Notes under the pieces: generated by a model
The model's database searches: none
Told to the model about the DNA's origin: nothing
What the model saw: the letters and a program-made list of their open reading frames with translations, nothing else
Assembly (NCBI GenBank): GCA_030142905.1
Contig: JASJOG010000032.1
Coordinates: 525,001-589,000 of the forward strand
Direction: 5' to 3'
From: Heliopora coerulea
Taxonomy: Eukaryota > Cnidaria > Anthozoa > Scleralcyonacea > Helioporidae
DNA: 64,000 bases
Made by a program: the position numbers and the translations under genes
In this document: positions 33,481-44,239 of the stretch, piece after piece
Numbering within the stretch: the first letter of the stretch is position 1
Layout of the letters: every line of letters begins with the position of its first letter

Positions 33481-33790
33481 CTTTTGAATAGTGCATTCAA
33501 ATCAGGGATGTGGAATTAATAATGTCATCTATCCCATGGTTAAAATCAAAAAGGCTAGCTGCAAGAATTTTGTCTCATGGGAAGCCTCAGAAATTTTGAT
33601 TATGTTTTCGTTTGCTACCTATGACAGTGAAAGTCATTTTCTATCTTTTAACAATACCATTCAAGAAAATTTGTTTAATTGTTTTAGGCACTGTTTCTTT
33701 AAAATTAGACTATAGACCGTGAGGAAGCTTTAGGATTATTTGTAGTCGAATTAAATACTGATTTTTCAAGTTCACCTGACACTTAAACTA
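33481..33790. other. no gene recognised
   Basis: A 74-residue plus ORF (33491-33715) shows no domain. Confidence 0.2.
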
Positions 33791-33793
33791 CAA

Positions 33794-34042
33794 ATGACAT
33801 GTGTCGAGCTCAAGACTGGCGGTAAAAAGGGGGTAGACCTAAGTGAGAGAGGTTCCAGGAATAAAAATAAGAACAATAACTACAGTAATCAAGCGGAGAA
33901 AGGATGCAAATTTTGTGGATTAAGAGATAAATTTGGTCACCAAACTAGCTGTCCAGCAATGAAGAAAACATGCAACAAGTGTGCCCAAAAAAGGGAAGCA
34001 AACTGGAAAGAATATCACTTTAGACAAGCAAGAATAAAATAG
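33794..34042 (+). pseudogene. Gypsy-type gag zinc-knuckle fragment
   Basis: The frame contains CKFCGLRDKFGHQTSC and then CNKCAQKREANW, the tandem zinc-knuckle arrangement (CxFCG..H...CPA.GK.C..C) of Ty3/Gypsy gag proteins. Only about 80 residues survive and no polymerase follows, because Polinton-B begins 130 bp downstream. Confidence 0.4.
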
Positions 34043-34170
34043 CAGCAACAATGACTCAAATGATGAAACAGTTCACAGATAGTAAACAAAGCTGTACCAT
34101 GGTATAGAAGTTAATATTATTCTTCTGAAACTGTGCCACAAAATTATGTCAAAAACACTACACACACTGG

Positions 34171-34356
34171 ACTGCCCAAAACTCACACCCAGCTCTGATG
34201 TGCTCAAATGACACTCATTTTCCTATTTTCGACCACTCCAATTCAAAAAATCTCTCTCAAAAAAAAAAAACAAACAGATCATGTCATACACATGTTGGGA
34301 ATTCCATGCATAAAATCCTCCTACACATAGGATAATATTATGGTAACAAAAAATCA
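34171..34356. repeat. Polinton-B left terminal inverted repeat
   Basis: It matches the complement of 58785-58972 over about 185 bp with gaps. Shared phrases include ACTCACACCCAGCTCT, AGATCATGT and CATAGGATAATATTATGG. A poly-A run at 34259-34270 is specific to this side. Confidence 0.8.
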
Positions 34357-34463
34357 TATAGCACTCATGAGATATAATGATCGCCACAGCTGTAGGATGA
34401 TGTCAGATTAGTAACATCTCTGCTAAGAAGCTCATCCTTTTGTTTCAACAGAATATATGGCAT

Positions 34464-34721
34464 CTAGACCTCCATCAATCTGCTGCATTTTAAAGTTAAC
34501 ATATCTGTTAAGAACTTGTAGGCTTTCTCCATTCGTTTATGTTCATATTTGGCACATATCTTATTTATTACTTCAGCTGAAGCCTTCTTAAGATGCTTAA
34601 CAGATTGACTTAACTTGCTATCTTTTTTATCAGTGTCATTATCTGATTTAATATTCTCTTCTGGTGTTTCATCAATAACTGTCTTACTGACTTCCTCATG
34701 TCCATTTTCAATCTCTTCCAC
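34464..34721 (-). CDS. small acidic helical Polinton-B protein
   Basis: An 85-residue ORF has an acidic N-terminal half (EENIKSDNDTDKKDSK) and a helical second half (SAEVINKICAKYEHKRMEKAY). It follows the ATPase in the same direction and is the last gene before the left terminus. Its function is unknown. It is intact from ATG to stop. Confidence 0.45.
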   Translation of the reverse strand: MEEIENGHEEVSKTVIDETPEENIKSDNDTDKKDSKLSQSVKHLKKASAEVINKICAKYEHKRMEKAYKFLTDMLTLKCSRLMEV

Positions 34722-34734
34722 TAACGTACCTAAA

Positions 34735-35350
34735 CTAACAGTTTCTTCTATTTTTAGTTATTTGCATTTTACCATATGTAATACAAAATATTTTATTAAT
34801 TTTCAGGATAACTACATTATAGTCATAAGGATGTCTCAAATTTATCTCTAATCTGGTGTATTTATTGTTTCTTAATTTACTAATGTCTTTTATGTTATCA
34901 TTGTTTAGGCCATATAGATAATCATCCATAATTGCTTTGATTCCATTTCTATTTGGATTATAGAAGGTTATTAGTTTGCTTATATTTTTGCAATAGGGTT
35001 AAGCTATAGAAGTTCATTGCTGTGTTATTACTATTGTTCAAATATTGAAGTGTCTTGTGATAAACACTAATCTAATTCTGAAACCTGATTCTTAACATCT
35101 TGAGATGATGCACAATCGTCTAATATTATGAGTGAGTTTGTCCCTTTATATATATTAGCCTGATCTTGTTTACATTGAATACTTATGAAATCAGGATCAT
35201 TTATATATTTCCATTCTTGGTCATTTCTATTCCAACCAAAGGTCAGACATATCAGAATTATGTAATCGAAATGGTTTTATAATCATTCTCTAGCACATGC
35301 AAAAGACATTTTCTTTTCCCACAACATGTCATACCAACAATAGTTATGTT
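34735..35350 (-). pseudogene. Polinton-B packaging ATPase
   Basis: The P-loop reads VGMTCCGKRKCLL (about 35320), so the residue after the invariant Lys is Arg instead of Thr/Ser. Walker B is SLIILDDCAS (about 35130). A sensor region reads FITRHFNI and VITQQ (about 35030), and then YNPNRNGIKAIMDDYLYG (about 34920). This order is that of A32-like genome-packaging ATPases of Mavericks. Frameshifts near 35260 and 35080 and several stops around 35000-35050 inactivate it. It follows the capsid gene without a gap. Confidence 0.7.
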
Positions 35351-35359
35351 AAATGATGA

Positions 35360-36488
35360 TTTCATTAATGTACTGAATACTCTGCAAATCATTATTGATG
35401 AAATGAACAAGTCCATCAGGCATAACAAACAATTAGATTATGTGATTCTTCGAAGTGACAGCACTCTGTCAACTCTAGAAGAACACCACTCTGTGTATGA
35501 ACAACTTTCCTGCCAGAACCATAAACAGTTTGATTGTCTTCATTCAACCTCAAATCAATAGTAGCACAGAAGCTGTCTTTGAAAAGTCCTTGACAGTTAT
35601 ATTTTGACCACATTTTATCTTGTTTGAGTATGATCTCTCAAATATATTTGATTGGGTTTGCCTTCTATGCTAATTTTTGTCTCCAAAGTGGGATAAACAA
35701 AATTTTCATTACCACTGCTGTCATCCTTAAACAACAAAACAATAGCTTTCATACTTTCTGTTGGTACGTTAAAATTAATATTTCAGATTGATGAAGCCTT
35801 TGGCCATGAAATCTTTTGAAACATTGTCACATGATCATATGGAACACTTCTACCTGTTAAAAAACTACTTGATACATTATAATAATATCATATTCTTGAT
35901 GAATATTTCAAGAGAATAATCAGTACTCACTTCCCCCATTTGAGTAATCAAAACATCCGAGCTTGCTGGCAAAGTAATGATATATTCAAAATTACTCATC
36001 ATTGTGTGTGGAACAAACACCCCAATGTTTTCAAGAATTTTATATAATTCCAATCGAAGTGTAGTGCGAAAAACATCAAACATTAACTTATCTTGAACCT
36101 TCACTGTACTTCCAATTGAAGCTCCAGAATCATCTTTGCTTGTTAGTTCCCTCCAATTTTGACTTCCCAGACCATGTTCCAATAGATTGTCATTAATAGA
36201 TTTAGATAGCTATTTATCCATATAAGTTTCAAATACACTTTCATATGAATTATCATAAATAACCTTGCCAGCATATTTTATTTCTAATCTAGACTGCAAT
36301 AATTTAGACAGATTGTTCTTGAAATGGTTCTTCATGTTCCCAACTTTGATATCAAACACTAAGTGAAAACTCTCTGGGACAAGACAATCGCTGCTTAGCT
36401 TTGGTACGCTAATATATAATTGTTCACCTGGTTTTGCTGAACTAGGATTGAAAGTTACTAAATGCCATGTTTTCTCTCTATTAATCAC
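35360..36488 (-). pseudogene. Polinton-B major capsid protein (double jelly roll)
   Basis: The first ORF (36488-36210) opens with an ATG and contains EKTWHLVTFNPSSAKPG, LYISVPKL and NNLSKLLQSRLEIKYAGK, the N-terminal block typical of Maverick hexon-like capsid proteins. The second (36182-35877) covers the centre. In further frames are NFNVPTESMKAIVLLF (about 35740), IDLRLNEDNQTVYGSGRKVV (about 35540) and DGLVHFINNDLQ (about 35390), the conserved end. At least three frameshifts and some stops occur. This protein builds the virion shell in related viruses. Confidence 0.65.
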
Positions 36489-36707
36489 AGACTTGGAATA
36501 GGGGTTAACATTTATATATTATAATATTTTATTTTCTGGTTCCAAGATAGAATACTAAATGAGCTATAACTAAATATATGCAGTCTCCTATGAAATATAA
36601 AATTCCACCTGATGTTTTTTTAGCAATATCTTTTATATCCCCCCATGTTGTTGATTTTTCAACATTGGAAGCTGGTTTCAATCAGCATTAATAACATTAT
36701 TTCCACT
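36489..36707. other. non-coding gap before nested Penelope
   Basis: Short AT-rich stretch upstream of the capsid gene. Nothing is recognised. Confidence 0.2.
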
Positions 36708-36789
36708 TTAGTTAAAAATATAATAGCCCAGCAAACAAGTTTAAATAAAGCCATAATGGAACCATATCTTTAAAAAGATTTTATTGACT

Positions 36790-36819
36790 GTTTCATTACT
36801 TAACCAGTAACATCATCAG
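36790..36819 (-). ncRNA. hammerhead-like motif, PLE-1 left arm
   Basis: The minus strand reads CTGATGA, then T, a 6-bp stem GTTACT/AGTAAT around loop GGTTA, then GAAAC. Core order fits a hammerhead ribozyme except for the extra T before the stem. Penelope-like elements are known to carry hammerheads in their terminal repeats. Confidence 0.4.
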
Positions 36820-36974
36820 AGCAATTATTTACAGGAGTTGAGAGGCATAAATAGCTAACTGTTACAAAAATAGTGATGAAAGAATGTCACAAAGGATTAG
36901 CGGAAGGAGTGCAAATAGTCAAGTGGTGAAGAATTTAATTAGAAGGAGAAAAAAAAAATTGTCAAGAAATTACG

Positions 36975-37514
36975 TTAAAAAAGTGCTAAGAGAAAGGATT
37001 TAATATTAGCATTGAGAGACAGTTGCATTCTAGAAATTAACAGACTTCCTCGCAGAAGAATGTGAAACTGAGTTGAGCCAGAGGATAAGATTTCAAAATC
37101 AGTAAATAAGATTTCATAGTCGGTTTTCACATTGTGTGAGAGGACACTAGATAGTGTAGAATGTGAGAGCAGTTTTCCAGTGTAGGCTGAAATACCTATG
37201 TGATCAGAGATCCTAGTGTGTAATAAATGGCATGTTTCACCTATATATGACGCCTGGCAGCGTCGGCACGTGAATTTGTAAACTACATGGGATCTCAATT
37301 TGAGTGGTAAACGATCTTTAAAATGGAAAAAGTTGGACAGACAAGAAACAGGCTGAAAAGCAATACGAATTTGGAGGTGTGAATAGGCTGTTGAAAGTAA
37401 TTTGGAGGCCATGATTTCCGGTGAAAGTAAGAGCCTAGGCACTGTAAGAGGTTTTTCACCAGGAAAAAGTCCAAGATAAAAAACTTCTCTGCCTCCATAT
37501 CGACTCATCTTCAT
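36975..37514 (-). pseudogene. PLE-1 left arm GIY-YIG endonuclease
   Basis: A 179-residue open frame begins in the head-to-head junction and contains HFKDRLPLKLRSHVVYKFTC (linker), CRRCQASYIGETCHLLHTR (GIY-YIG core as ASYIG with following Glu-Thr and an Arg) and a C-terminal block ending SLLALF. The catalytic-looking residues are intact, unlike the right arm. It lacks the RT part, so the arm is 5'-truncated. The N-terminal 25 residues derive from the junction and are not PLE-like. Confidence 0.65.
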
Positions 37515-37537
37515 CTACTTCCATTGATCCAAACAAC

Positions 37538-39480
37538 GTGATCTTCAACTATTCCAGTCGCCCCTTATCCGACAAGGAGAAAGCAGTTCTCACATTGGGC
37601 CTTAATTTCTCAATACCACCAAGAAAGTTAAACTTTTGCAACTTCCTCATTCCTTTTGAACTTTTGTACCGAAAAATTCTCAACCAACCAATCTCCCCTA
37701 ACTCTGGTCACAACAAGGACAGCGTTAAGACCAGGCTTAAAGACGTTGCACTATCTGGATATCGTACCTACTCCCCTCCTACTTGTGCCTTGTCTACTGA
37801 GGAACTGAAGATTTTAAGAAGTCTGAAGGATGATAACAATATCGTTATTATTAAGCCAGACAAGGGCAGCGGTGTGGTAGTCTTAGACAAGGCTGACTAT
37901 GATTCTAAGATGGAAGATATTTTGCAGGATACCAACATATTTAAAGCTCTGCTGGATGACCCCATCATAAAACGTGAGAATAAAATACGAACCTTTCTCA
38001 AAGAACTTAAGAAGACCAACATGATCACCGATGAACAGCTTAAACAGTTGTCACCAACTGGTTCCCGACCTGGTATAATATATGGCTTACCAAAGGTACA
38101 CAAGACCAACATTCCTCTAATACCTATTTTATGGGCAATCAGTACTCATTCTTATAATTTAGCTAAGTTTCTCGTTCTTTTGCTTTGCCCTCTTTCCTTA
38201 GGTCTGTACTTAGTGATTCTTTCTCTTTCATTCAGGATTTATTTTCCCTCAATGTTAATTCTAGTAACTTAATAATGGGCAGTTTTGACATCACGTCACT
38301 CTTCACCAACATACCTGTTGATGAAACCATAGATGTTATTCTCGATCAGTTATTTCAAGGTTTTTCTTGCAAACAGCTTAAGCAACTCCTTAATTTATCA
38401 GTCAAAAATGATCATTTTACTTTGAGGTAGGTTTTTTGATCAAATTGAAGGTGTCGCTATGGGTTCGCCTCTCGGTCCCTTGTTTGCCAACATTTTTCTT
38501 TCATATCATGAACAAAATTGGCTTAAAAATTGCCCCATTCAGTTCAAACCCATATATTACAGGCGTTACGTTGACGATTGTTCTATTTTGGTTAAATCTA
38601 AATACCACATTACTCCCTTTTTAGATTATCTAAATTCCCAACACACCTTTATTAATTTTACTTGTGAAATTGAAGCTGACAAAACACTTCCGTTTCTTGA
38701 CATTAAAATCCAACGCTCTAATTGTTAATTTGTTACCTCCGTTTATTGCGAACCAACTTTCACTGGGCTTTTTACCAACTTTGAAAGTTTTATACCCCTC
38801 ATGTTTAAAAAGGGATTAATTTACACTTTTATGTTTCGTTATTTTAAACTAAGCTCCTCTTGCGATATTTTTCATGCTGAACTTGAGAAACTGAAAACTT
38901 TATTGAAACAAAATGGATATCCATGCAGATTCTTGGACCAGTGTTTTCAGATTTTTTTTAAACAAAATTTCTCATCCTCCTGTAAAACCTCTTACGGCAC
39001 CTAGGCTCTTACTTTGTTTAGTTTTACCTTTCACTGGAAATCATGGGCTACAAATTCGTCAACAAGTTACTAAATTACTTTCATCAGCCTATCCACACCT
39101 CCAAATTTGTATTGCTTATTGGCCCGTTTCTCATCTGTCCAACTTTTTCCATTTTAAAGATCATTTACCACTTAAATTGAGATCCCATGTAGTTTACGAA
39201 TTCATGTGCTGACGTTGCCAGGGGTTGTATATCGGCGAAACATGCCATTTATTACACACTAGGATCTCTGATCACATAGGTATTTCAGCCTACACTGGAA
39301 AACCACTCTCACATTCTACACTATCTAGTGTCCTCTCACACAATGTGAAAACCGACCATGAAATCTCATTTGATGATTTCAAAATCTTATTCTCTGGCTC
39401 AACTCGGCTTGACGTTCTTCTGTGAGAAAGTCTGTTAATTTCTGGAATGCAACCGTCTCTTAATGCTAATATTAGATCCT
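37538..39480 (+). pseudogene. PLE-1 reverse transcriptase and endonuclease
   Basis: The N-terminal part (37538-38150) has DNNIVIIKPDKGSGVVVLDK and RPGIIYGLPKVHKTN, typical of Penelope RT. The palm follows in other frames: MGSFDITSLFTNIPVDETI (about 38280), GVAMGSPLGPLFANIFLS (about 38450) and RYVDDCSILV (catalytic box, about 38570). After frameshifts the endonuclease region (39160-39300) reads HVVYEFMC, one TGA in the cysteine pair, then LYIGETCHLLHTRISDH. It ends with the same SFPLALF tail as the left arm. Stops and at least five frame changes make it dead. Confidence 0.7.
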
Positions 39481-39693
39481 TTCCCTTAGCACTTTTTTAA
39501 CATAATTTCTTGACAATTTTTTTTTTCTCCTAATTAAATTCTTCACATGCCTAATTCTTCACCACTTGACTATTCGCACTCCTTGCGCTAATTGTTCTTG
39601 CTAATCATTCCGCTAATCCTTTGTGACATTCTTTTATCACTATTTTTGTAACAGTTAGCTATTTAAGCCTCTCAACTCCTGTAAATAACTACT

Positions 39694-39723
39694 CTGATGA
39701 TGTTACTGGTTAAGTAATGAAAT
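39694..39723 (+). ncRNA. hammerhead-like motif, PLE-1 right arm
   Basis: The sequence is CTGATGA, T, stem GTTACT/AGTAAT, GAAA, then T where the left arm has C. It is the mirror copy of the motif at 36790. Confidence 0.38.
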
Positions 39724-39808
39724 GTTAGTCAATAAAATCTTTTTAAAGATATGGTTCCATTATAGGTTTATTTAAACTTGTTTGCTGGGCTGTTATATTT
39801 TTAACTAA

Positions 39809-40036
39809 ACTTTGTTTCCCACCTGGCTGTTCAATCACAATGATCATTTCCACTTCTTTTGAGACCTAAGGATAAGCCTGTTATTAATGCTATTATAGAA
39901 TTGCTTGTTGATATAGTATATTATATTGCTACCCACTTGTTTTTCAGTTGATTGATATGAGAATCTATTATCAGTTAATATACCATCAATTCTTTTCTCT
40001 ATAAGGAATTTTATAAATTTAGGATCATTACATTCT
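39809..40036. other. Polinton-B non-coding gap
   Basis: Remnant between nested PLE-1 and the next small gene. No ORF is supported. Confidence 0.2.
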
Positions 40037-40207
40037 TTAAAAAAGCAATATTTCTTGCTTGCAAATATCGATCTGTTTTGCCAAAGAATTTTTCATGGGT
40101 ATTATCACTTTTGCCCTTATGTTGTGACCAAGCAAATCGAAATCATCATCATCAATACCATCCTCCCCCTCAATATCTAAATCATTTAGTTCAATCTCTT
40201 CTGACAT
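40037..40207 (-). CDS. 56-residue acidic Polinton-B protein
   Basis: A small intact ORF starts at ATG 40205-40207, six bases after the stop of the neighbouring ORF. Its N-terminal half is strongly acidic (DLDIEGEDGIDDDDFD) and is followed by RAKVIIPMKNSLAK. The close spacing suggests co-transcription with 40213-40461. Function is unknown; perhaps virion-associated. Confidence 0.4.
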   Translation of the reverse strand: MSEEIELNDLDIEGEDGIDDDDFDLLGHNIRAKVIIPMKNSLAKQIDICKQEILLF

Positions 40208-40212
40208 ATATA

Positions 40213-40461
40213 TTAAGACTTATATAATTTACCATACCTCTTACTCATACCATTTATTGGAGGACACTGACCTGTTACAATGTCATCTAAGATGTTCTCA
40301 TCATATGGTGCACCTCTTATATAAGATCTAAGTTGAATCAACACCTTTTCGTACGACTGATAAGCGAATTTACATTGTTGGACTTTGTCTGAGATGTTGC
40401 TTTTTGTGATATGTCCCTGCATGATGACACCACATCCCATGGCTGCTGAGGTTGCTATCAA
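40213..40461 (-). CDS. 82-residue Polinton-B protein, unknown
   Basis: The ORF begins MIATSAAMGCGVIMQG, a small apolar N-terminus, and continues with a helical region (KVQQCKFAYQSYEKVLIQLRS) and INGMSKRYGKLYKS. Intact from ATG to stop. The N-terminus may be cut by a frameshift, because coding-like sequence continues upstream. I infer a structural or membrane-associated role from its location in the capsid gene block. Confidence 0.4.
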   Translation of the reverse strand: MIATSAAMGCGVIMQGHITKSNISDKVQQCKFAYQSYEKVLIQLRSYIRGAPYDENILDDIVTGQCPPINGMSKRYGKLYKS

Positions 40462-40499
40462 AAATGGAGACAGAGCTGACTCTGCTGCTGTTAAAAATA

Positions 40500-41400
40500 C
40501 TCACATGTTCAATCCTAGATATATTTTTCTATACTTCTTGTACTTCCACCCTTAACAAACTGTTCATTTATGGTAAAAACAGTATAGTCTCTTTAACTCT
40601 TCAATTTGATCATTGCTAAGATCCTTAGACACATCATTAAAATTAATTGGATCCACATATATTAATGTGTAACAGAATTTTTGTATAAGAGGAATAATGT
40701 GATATCTCTTTTAAGAGGAGCAGTTCCAGATCCATATGGATTTAAATCCCCAAAAGTCATTTGAGTCAAACCAAGTGAAGAAAATGAAGTGAATGTAGCT
40801 AATTTCTTACCATTACAACAAATAAAGGATTGATTTTGCCCTCCATCCACACCCATTTATTTAACACACCACAATTAGCCGTCAATGTGGGACCAACTGT
40901 CAAATAATGTCCCCCATACAAAACAATTAAATCAGCTGTTGGTAAAAACAATACAAACTTGTTGAAACCTCGATTGTCACTTCCTAAAAAGCCATTACCA
41001 AACCAATAGATATTAGCATCATAGCGATTAAGTCAGTAGTACAAAAATACATTTGTTATTTCTTGTCCAACTAATTGGTTACAATTAATATTGCTAAGCA
41101 TTCTCTGAGTGCTGTTAAATTTAAAAAAATATCGGTGCAACCTGTTGGTTTTGATTCATTTGCTCAATGTTAAATCATATAACACAGATACTCATCTTGA
41201 ACTATCAAAATTTACTTCAGATCAGTTTGTGTGATCGAACTTGTATGAACAAACGCCATTTCTTTTATAATATTCCCAAATCAAAGTTTCAATTAAATTT
41301 ATATTTGTATATGATTTCAACATATAACCCAGAACCACTTTATTAACAGGATCAGTAATATCAATTGCTGCCGGAATGTTTTTTTTTTTTTATTAAGTTT
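40500..41400 (-). pseudogene. Polinton-B structural-block gene, decayed
   Basis: Coding-like sequence in several frames reads YWFGNGFLGSDNRGFNK and FLPTADLIVLYGGHYLTVG (about 40890-41030), followed by an ORF at 40856-40662 with DGGQNQSFICCNGKKL. The phrasing and its place beside capsid genes suggest a minor virion protein (penton-like), but I recognise no defined family. Stops break all frames. A poly-T run at 41380-41390 marks its upstream edge. Confidence 0.3.
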
Positions 41401-41539
41401 ACAGACATGTTAATATCTACTTTCATCTTACCTCCAGGTAAGGGAAGATAGTTATCTTCAACTTCTTCCGCTTTCTCTTTAATTGTTTTCAGTTTATTAT
41501 TGTATCAAAAGTACAAAGATATTATATTATACAATATAT

Positions 41540-42480
41540 TAGCAATGTGGTAGCTAACTTGTTATTGTTGTTGTCAATAGGTTTTCATCAACTGAATCTA
41601 ACTCAGCCTTTGGTTTTTGATCCAAACTCTCTAGATGGCTTGACTGGATATGCTCGCGACGTACTTTTTTTGGTTGATTTGGAACACCAAAATAATTAAT
41701 GTTGTTTCAACCAAATTTCATATTAGCATTGGCCACTCTTAGTTTATTTTATCCCTCTACGGGCTTTTCCAATATTATCAAGTTATTGCTCATCAGGCAT
41801 AATCCTGGGCTTATGTATAAATTCAATATACTATTACAGTCAGTGATTGCTCTGTTCATATTATTTATAGAAGTTGAAATATTATTATAGTATCATTAAC
41901 CAATTTTCGGAACTGTTGAGTTTCTAGAGCACTCTCTTGAACATAAATTATTGACTGTCTTGTTTTGGCCTGAGAACCGATAATACTACAGAAATAGCTC
42001 TCAATTTAATACCAATTTGTGTTAATCCGTTGGATATCACTGGTATATACCTCTTATAGTCATTCTGGACGGAACTTGGAAATAACTGATAAACCACACC
42101 ACCCCTCTACCAGTAAATCATGTTTCTACAGAATTCCCCAGCATTAAACTCTCTCAATATATCACTCATTTTTTCACTACCATCCATCTGTCTTAGAGTA
42201 AAATATAGATGAAAACGCATGCAGATGGTGTAAGATGTTGAATAAATACTTCACAACAATATGATGCACAATAATAGCTTTCACATAATTGGTAGTAATA
42301 ACTAAAATTGGCAATTTAGATAGGAAATAGTCTTCATTTAAATAAATACGAAAATTTCCAATTTTATAGTTCTGGATATTAATCAGTCAGTCTATATCCC
42401 TGAACATATTGAATATTCTATTCAGGTATTTTTGGGAATCTTAGACCTGAATCCTTATGAATGTTACTAATGATTTATTG
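41540..42480 (-). pseudogene. Polinton-B structural-block gene 2, decayed
   Basis: Minus-strand frames show MSDILREFNAGEFCRNMIYW (about 42110-42168), a segment with SNGLTQIGIKLRAISVVLS (about 42010) and SINNMNRAITDCNSILNLYI (about 41850), then an acidic/basic tail with QPKKVRREHIQSSHLESL (about 41650). One or two genes may be present. The family is not recognised; location and direction tie it to the structural block. Confidence 0.3.
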
Positions 42481-42712
42481 TTTTGTATTTGAACCATACA
42501 AGTCTTTATTAGAATTTTCATTGTTAAAAAATCATTTATCTGTATTCAAAATGTAATCTTGTAGTAAATATCTATGGTTTATAGTTTTCCAGAATAATCT
42601 AAATTATATCCAAATTCAAATTTATCAATCTTAGAATTAGGATATTTTTGTTTGAACCAACTTATGGCTTGATCTCTTCATTTCTTTGAAACCATCTTGT
42701 ATAATATATATT

Positions 42713-43238
42713 ATGACAAAATTTACTCTAATAATAGATGGCACTGAAAAGATTATTAACCTAAAGGAATCTATTGTACCAAAGAAAGCCTCCATATTTT
42801 GGAATTATAATAATGTAGGTAACATATAATAATATCAAAAAAAAACTTCCCTCATATATATCGGACATTTGATTTGATTAAAAAGCAAATGGAATCTTAT
42901 GGAGCCATTACCATACAAGCAAATAAATACGATTCAACTTGCACATTAACTACTGATCATATAATTAATTTGAAAAATTTTGATCCTTTACTGGAGTTTG
43001 ACTCTAATAAAACCATATCAGCTAATACAGCAACAAAAAGTGATAACCCAGTTGATACTAATAACAGATTGAATTTTATAAAAATATCATGCAATTTGAT
43101 GAAAACAGAAGCAATATTCTGGTGTCTCTACCTATCACAACACAGTGTCTTATAAATCAAATAATTTTTAATGTGACAGACCAAGATAATATCAATATAG
43201 ATGTTGGAAAAATACTTCTGGAGTTTTATATAATGTAA
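42713..43238 (+). pseudogene. Polinton-B minor virion protein candidate
   Basis: The gene starts MTKFTLIIDGTEKIINLK at 42713, hits a TAA at about 42828, and resumes in another frame with ANKYDSTCTLTTDHIINLKN and SDNPVDTNNRLNF (42874-43120). It ends in a third frame with IIFNVTDQDNINIDVGK ILLEFYIM (about 43160-43235; the space is mine). The beta-rich end resembles small beta-sandwich proteins beside Maverick integrases. The exact role is unknown. Strand usage switches here: genes to the left are on minus, to the right mostly plus. Confidence 0.35.
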
Positions 43239-43243
43239 TCTAT

Positions 43244-44229
43244 ATGGATTCTGATATTGAAAAAGAACAACTGTTCAGAGATATCTATTATGATCCCAAA
43301 ACTGGCTTTCAATCAGCTGAGAGATTATACCAGGAAGCATTAGAGGATGGTATAAATGTCACTAGAAAAGAGGTTAAACAGTGGTTAAAATCGCAAGATA
43401 CGTATACTCGATATAAACCAATTAGGAGACATAACTTTAGGCAAATGTTTGTTTATTATCTTGGTGAACAGATGCAGATTGATGTGGTTGATATGGGTAA
43501 GTATAAAAACCCAAAATAAGGGATACTTCTAGATTCTACCAACTGTTGAAATTCTTTCTAGATATGCATTTGCTATACCAGTTTATAGAAAGGATAGAAC
43601 TATTAAAACAATTTAAGGATCATCCCAATTTAGTTCAGTTTGATGACAAAAAAGAATTCTATAATATGGGAGTAAAACATTATATTAAATAGTTCTCAAC
43701 ACAATCAAATAAAAAAGCAGCAATTGTCAAAGAGATTCAATCGAACACTAAAAACTTCTATGTGGAAATACTTCTACAGTAGAGGAACCTACAGATGGAT
43801 TGATATTTTAGATCAACTAGCCAATAATAATAACAATACCAAACATAGCACCAAATGATGTTAATACAAACAATGAAGATGAAGTTTGAAACACTCTACT
43901 TGGTCATAGATATGCTGAATTACCAATACCTGAGTAGAAAGTCGGTGATACAGTCAGAATATCGAAATATAAGTCAACCTTCACCAAGGGATATAAAGCC
44001 AATTTCACTGAAGAAGTGTTTAAAACGAATAGTCATACATGGTGATCCAAATGTTTGTGAATTAGAGGATTTAGAGGGTGAACCAATTATCAGTAAATTT
44101 TATGGGAAGGATTATATATACCGAGTTGAGAAAATATTGAAGAGAAATATGGTTTTGGTTAAATGGCAAGGATATGATGATAAATTTAATATGGGAATTC
44201 CAGAAACTGATTTACAAAATCTGAGTTAA
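43244..44229 (+). pseudogene. Polinton-B retroviral-type integrase with chromodomain
   Basis: The enzyme inserts the element into the host genome. Starting at ATG 43244, YYDPKTGFQSAERLY and TRKEVKQWLKSQDTYTRYKP are the N-terminal block of Maverick integrases. MQIDVVDMG (about 43480) contains the first catalytic Asp and VQFDDKKEFYN (about 43635) the second. The third (Glu) region near 43730 is disrupted by a frameshift: KAAIVKE in one frame, RFNRTLKTSMWKYF in the next. The ORF 43855-44229 has a GDPNVCELEDLEGEPI block and a chromodomain (YRVEKILKRNMVLVKWQGYD, then PETDLQNL). A TAA at 43517 and later frame changes kill it. Confidence 0.8.
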
Positions 44230-44239
44230 TTTATAAAAC

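Larger units (their letters stand above)
36708..39808. mobile_element. Penelope-like element 1, head-to-head palindrome
   Basis: The element consists of a minus-strand 3' half (36708-37514: endonuclease plus tail) joined head-to-head to a longer plus-strand copy (37538-39808: RT, endonuclease and tail). The outer arms are inverted repeats beginning TTAGTTAAAAATAT on both sides and about 800 bp long. It splits the left gene block of Polinton-B. Both copies have the same hammerhead-like tail motif. Confidence 0.75.
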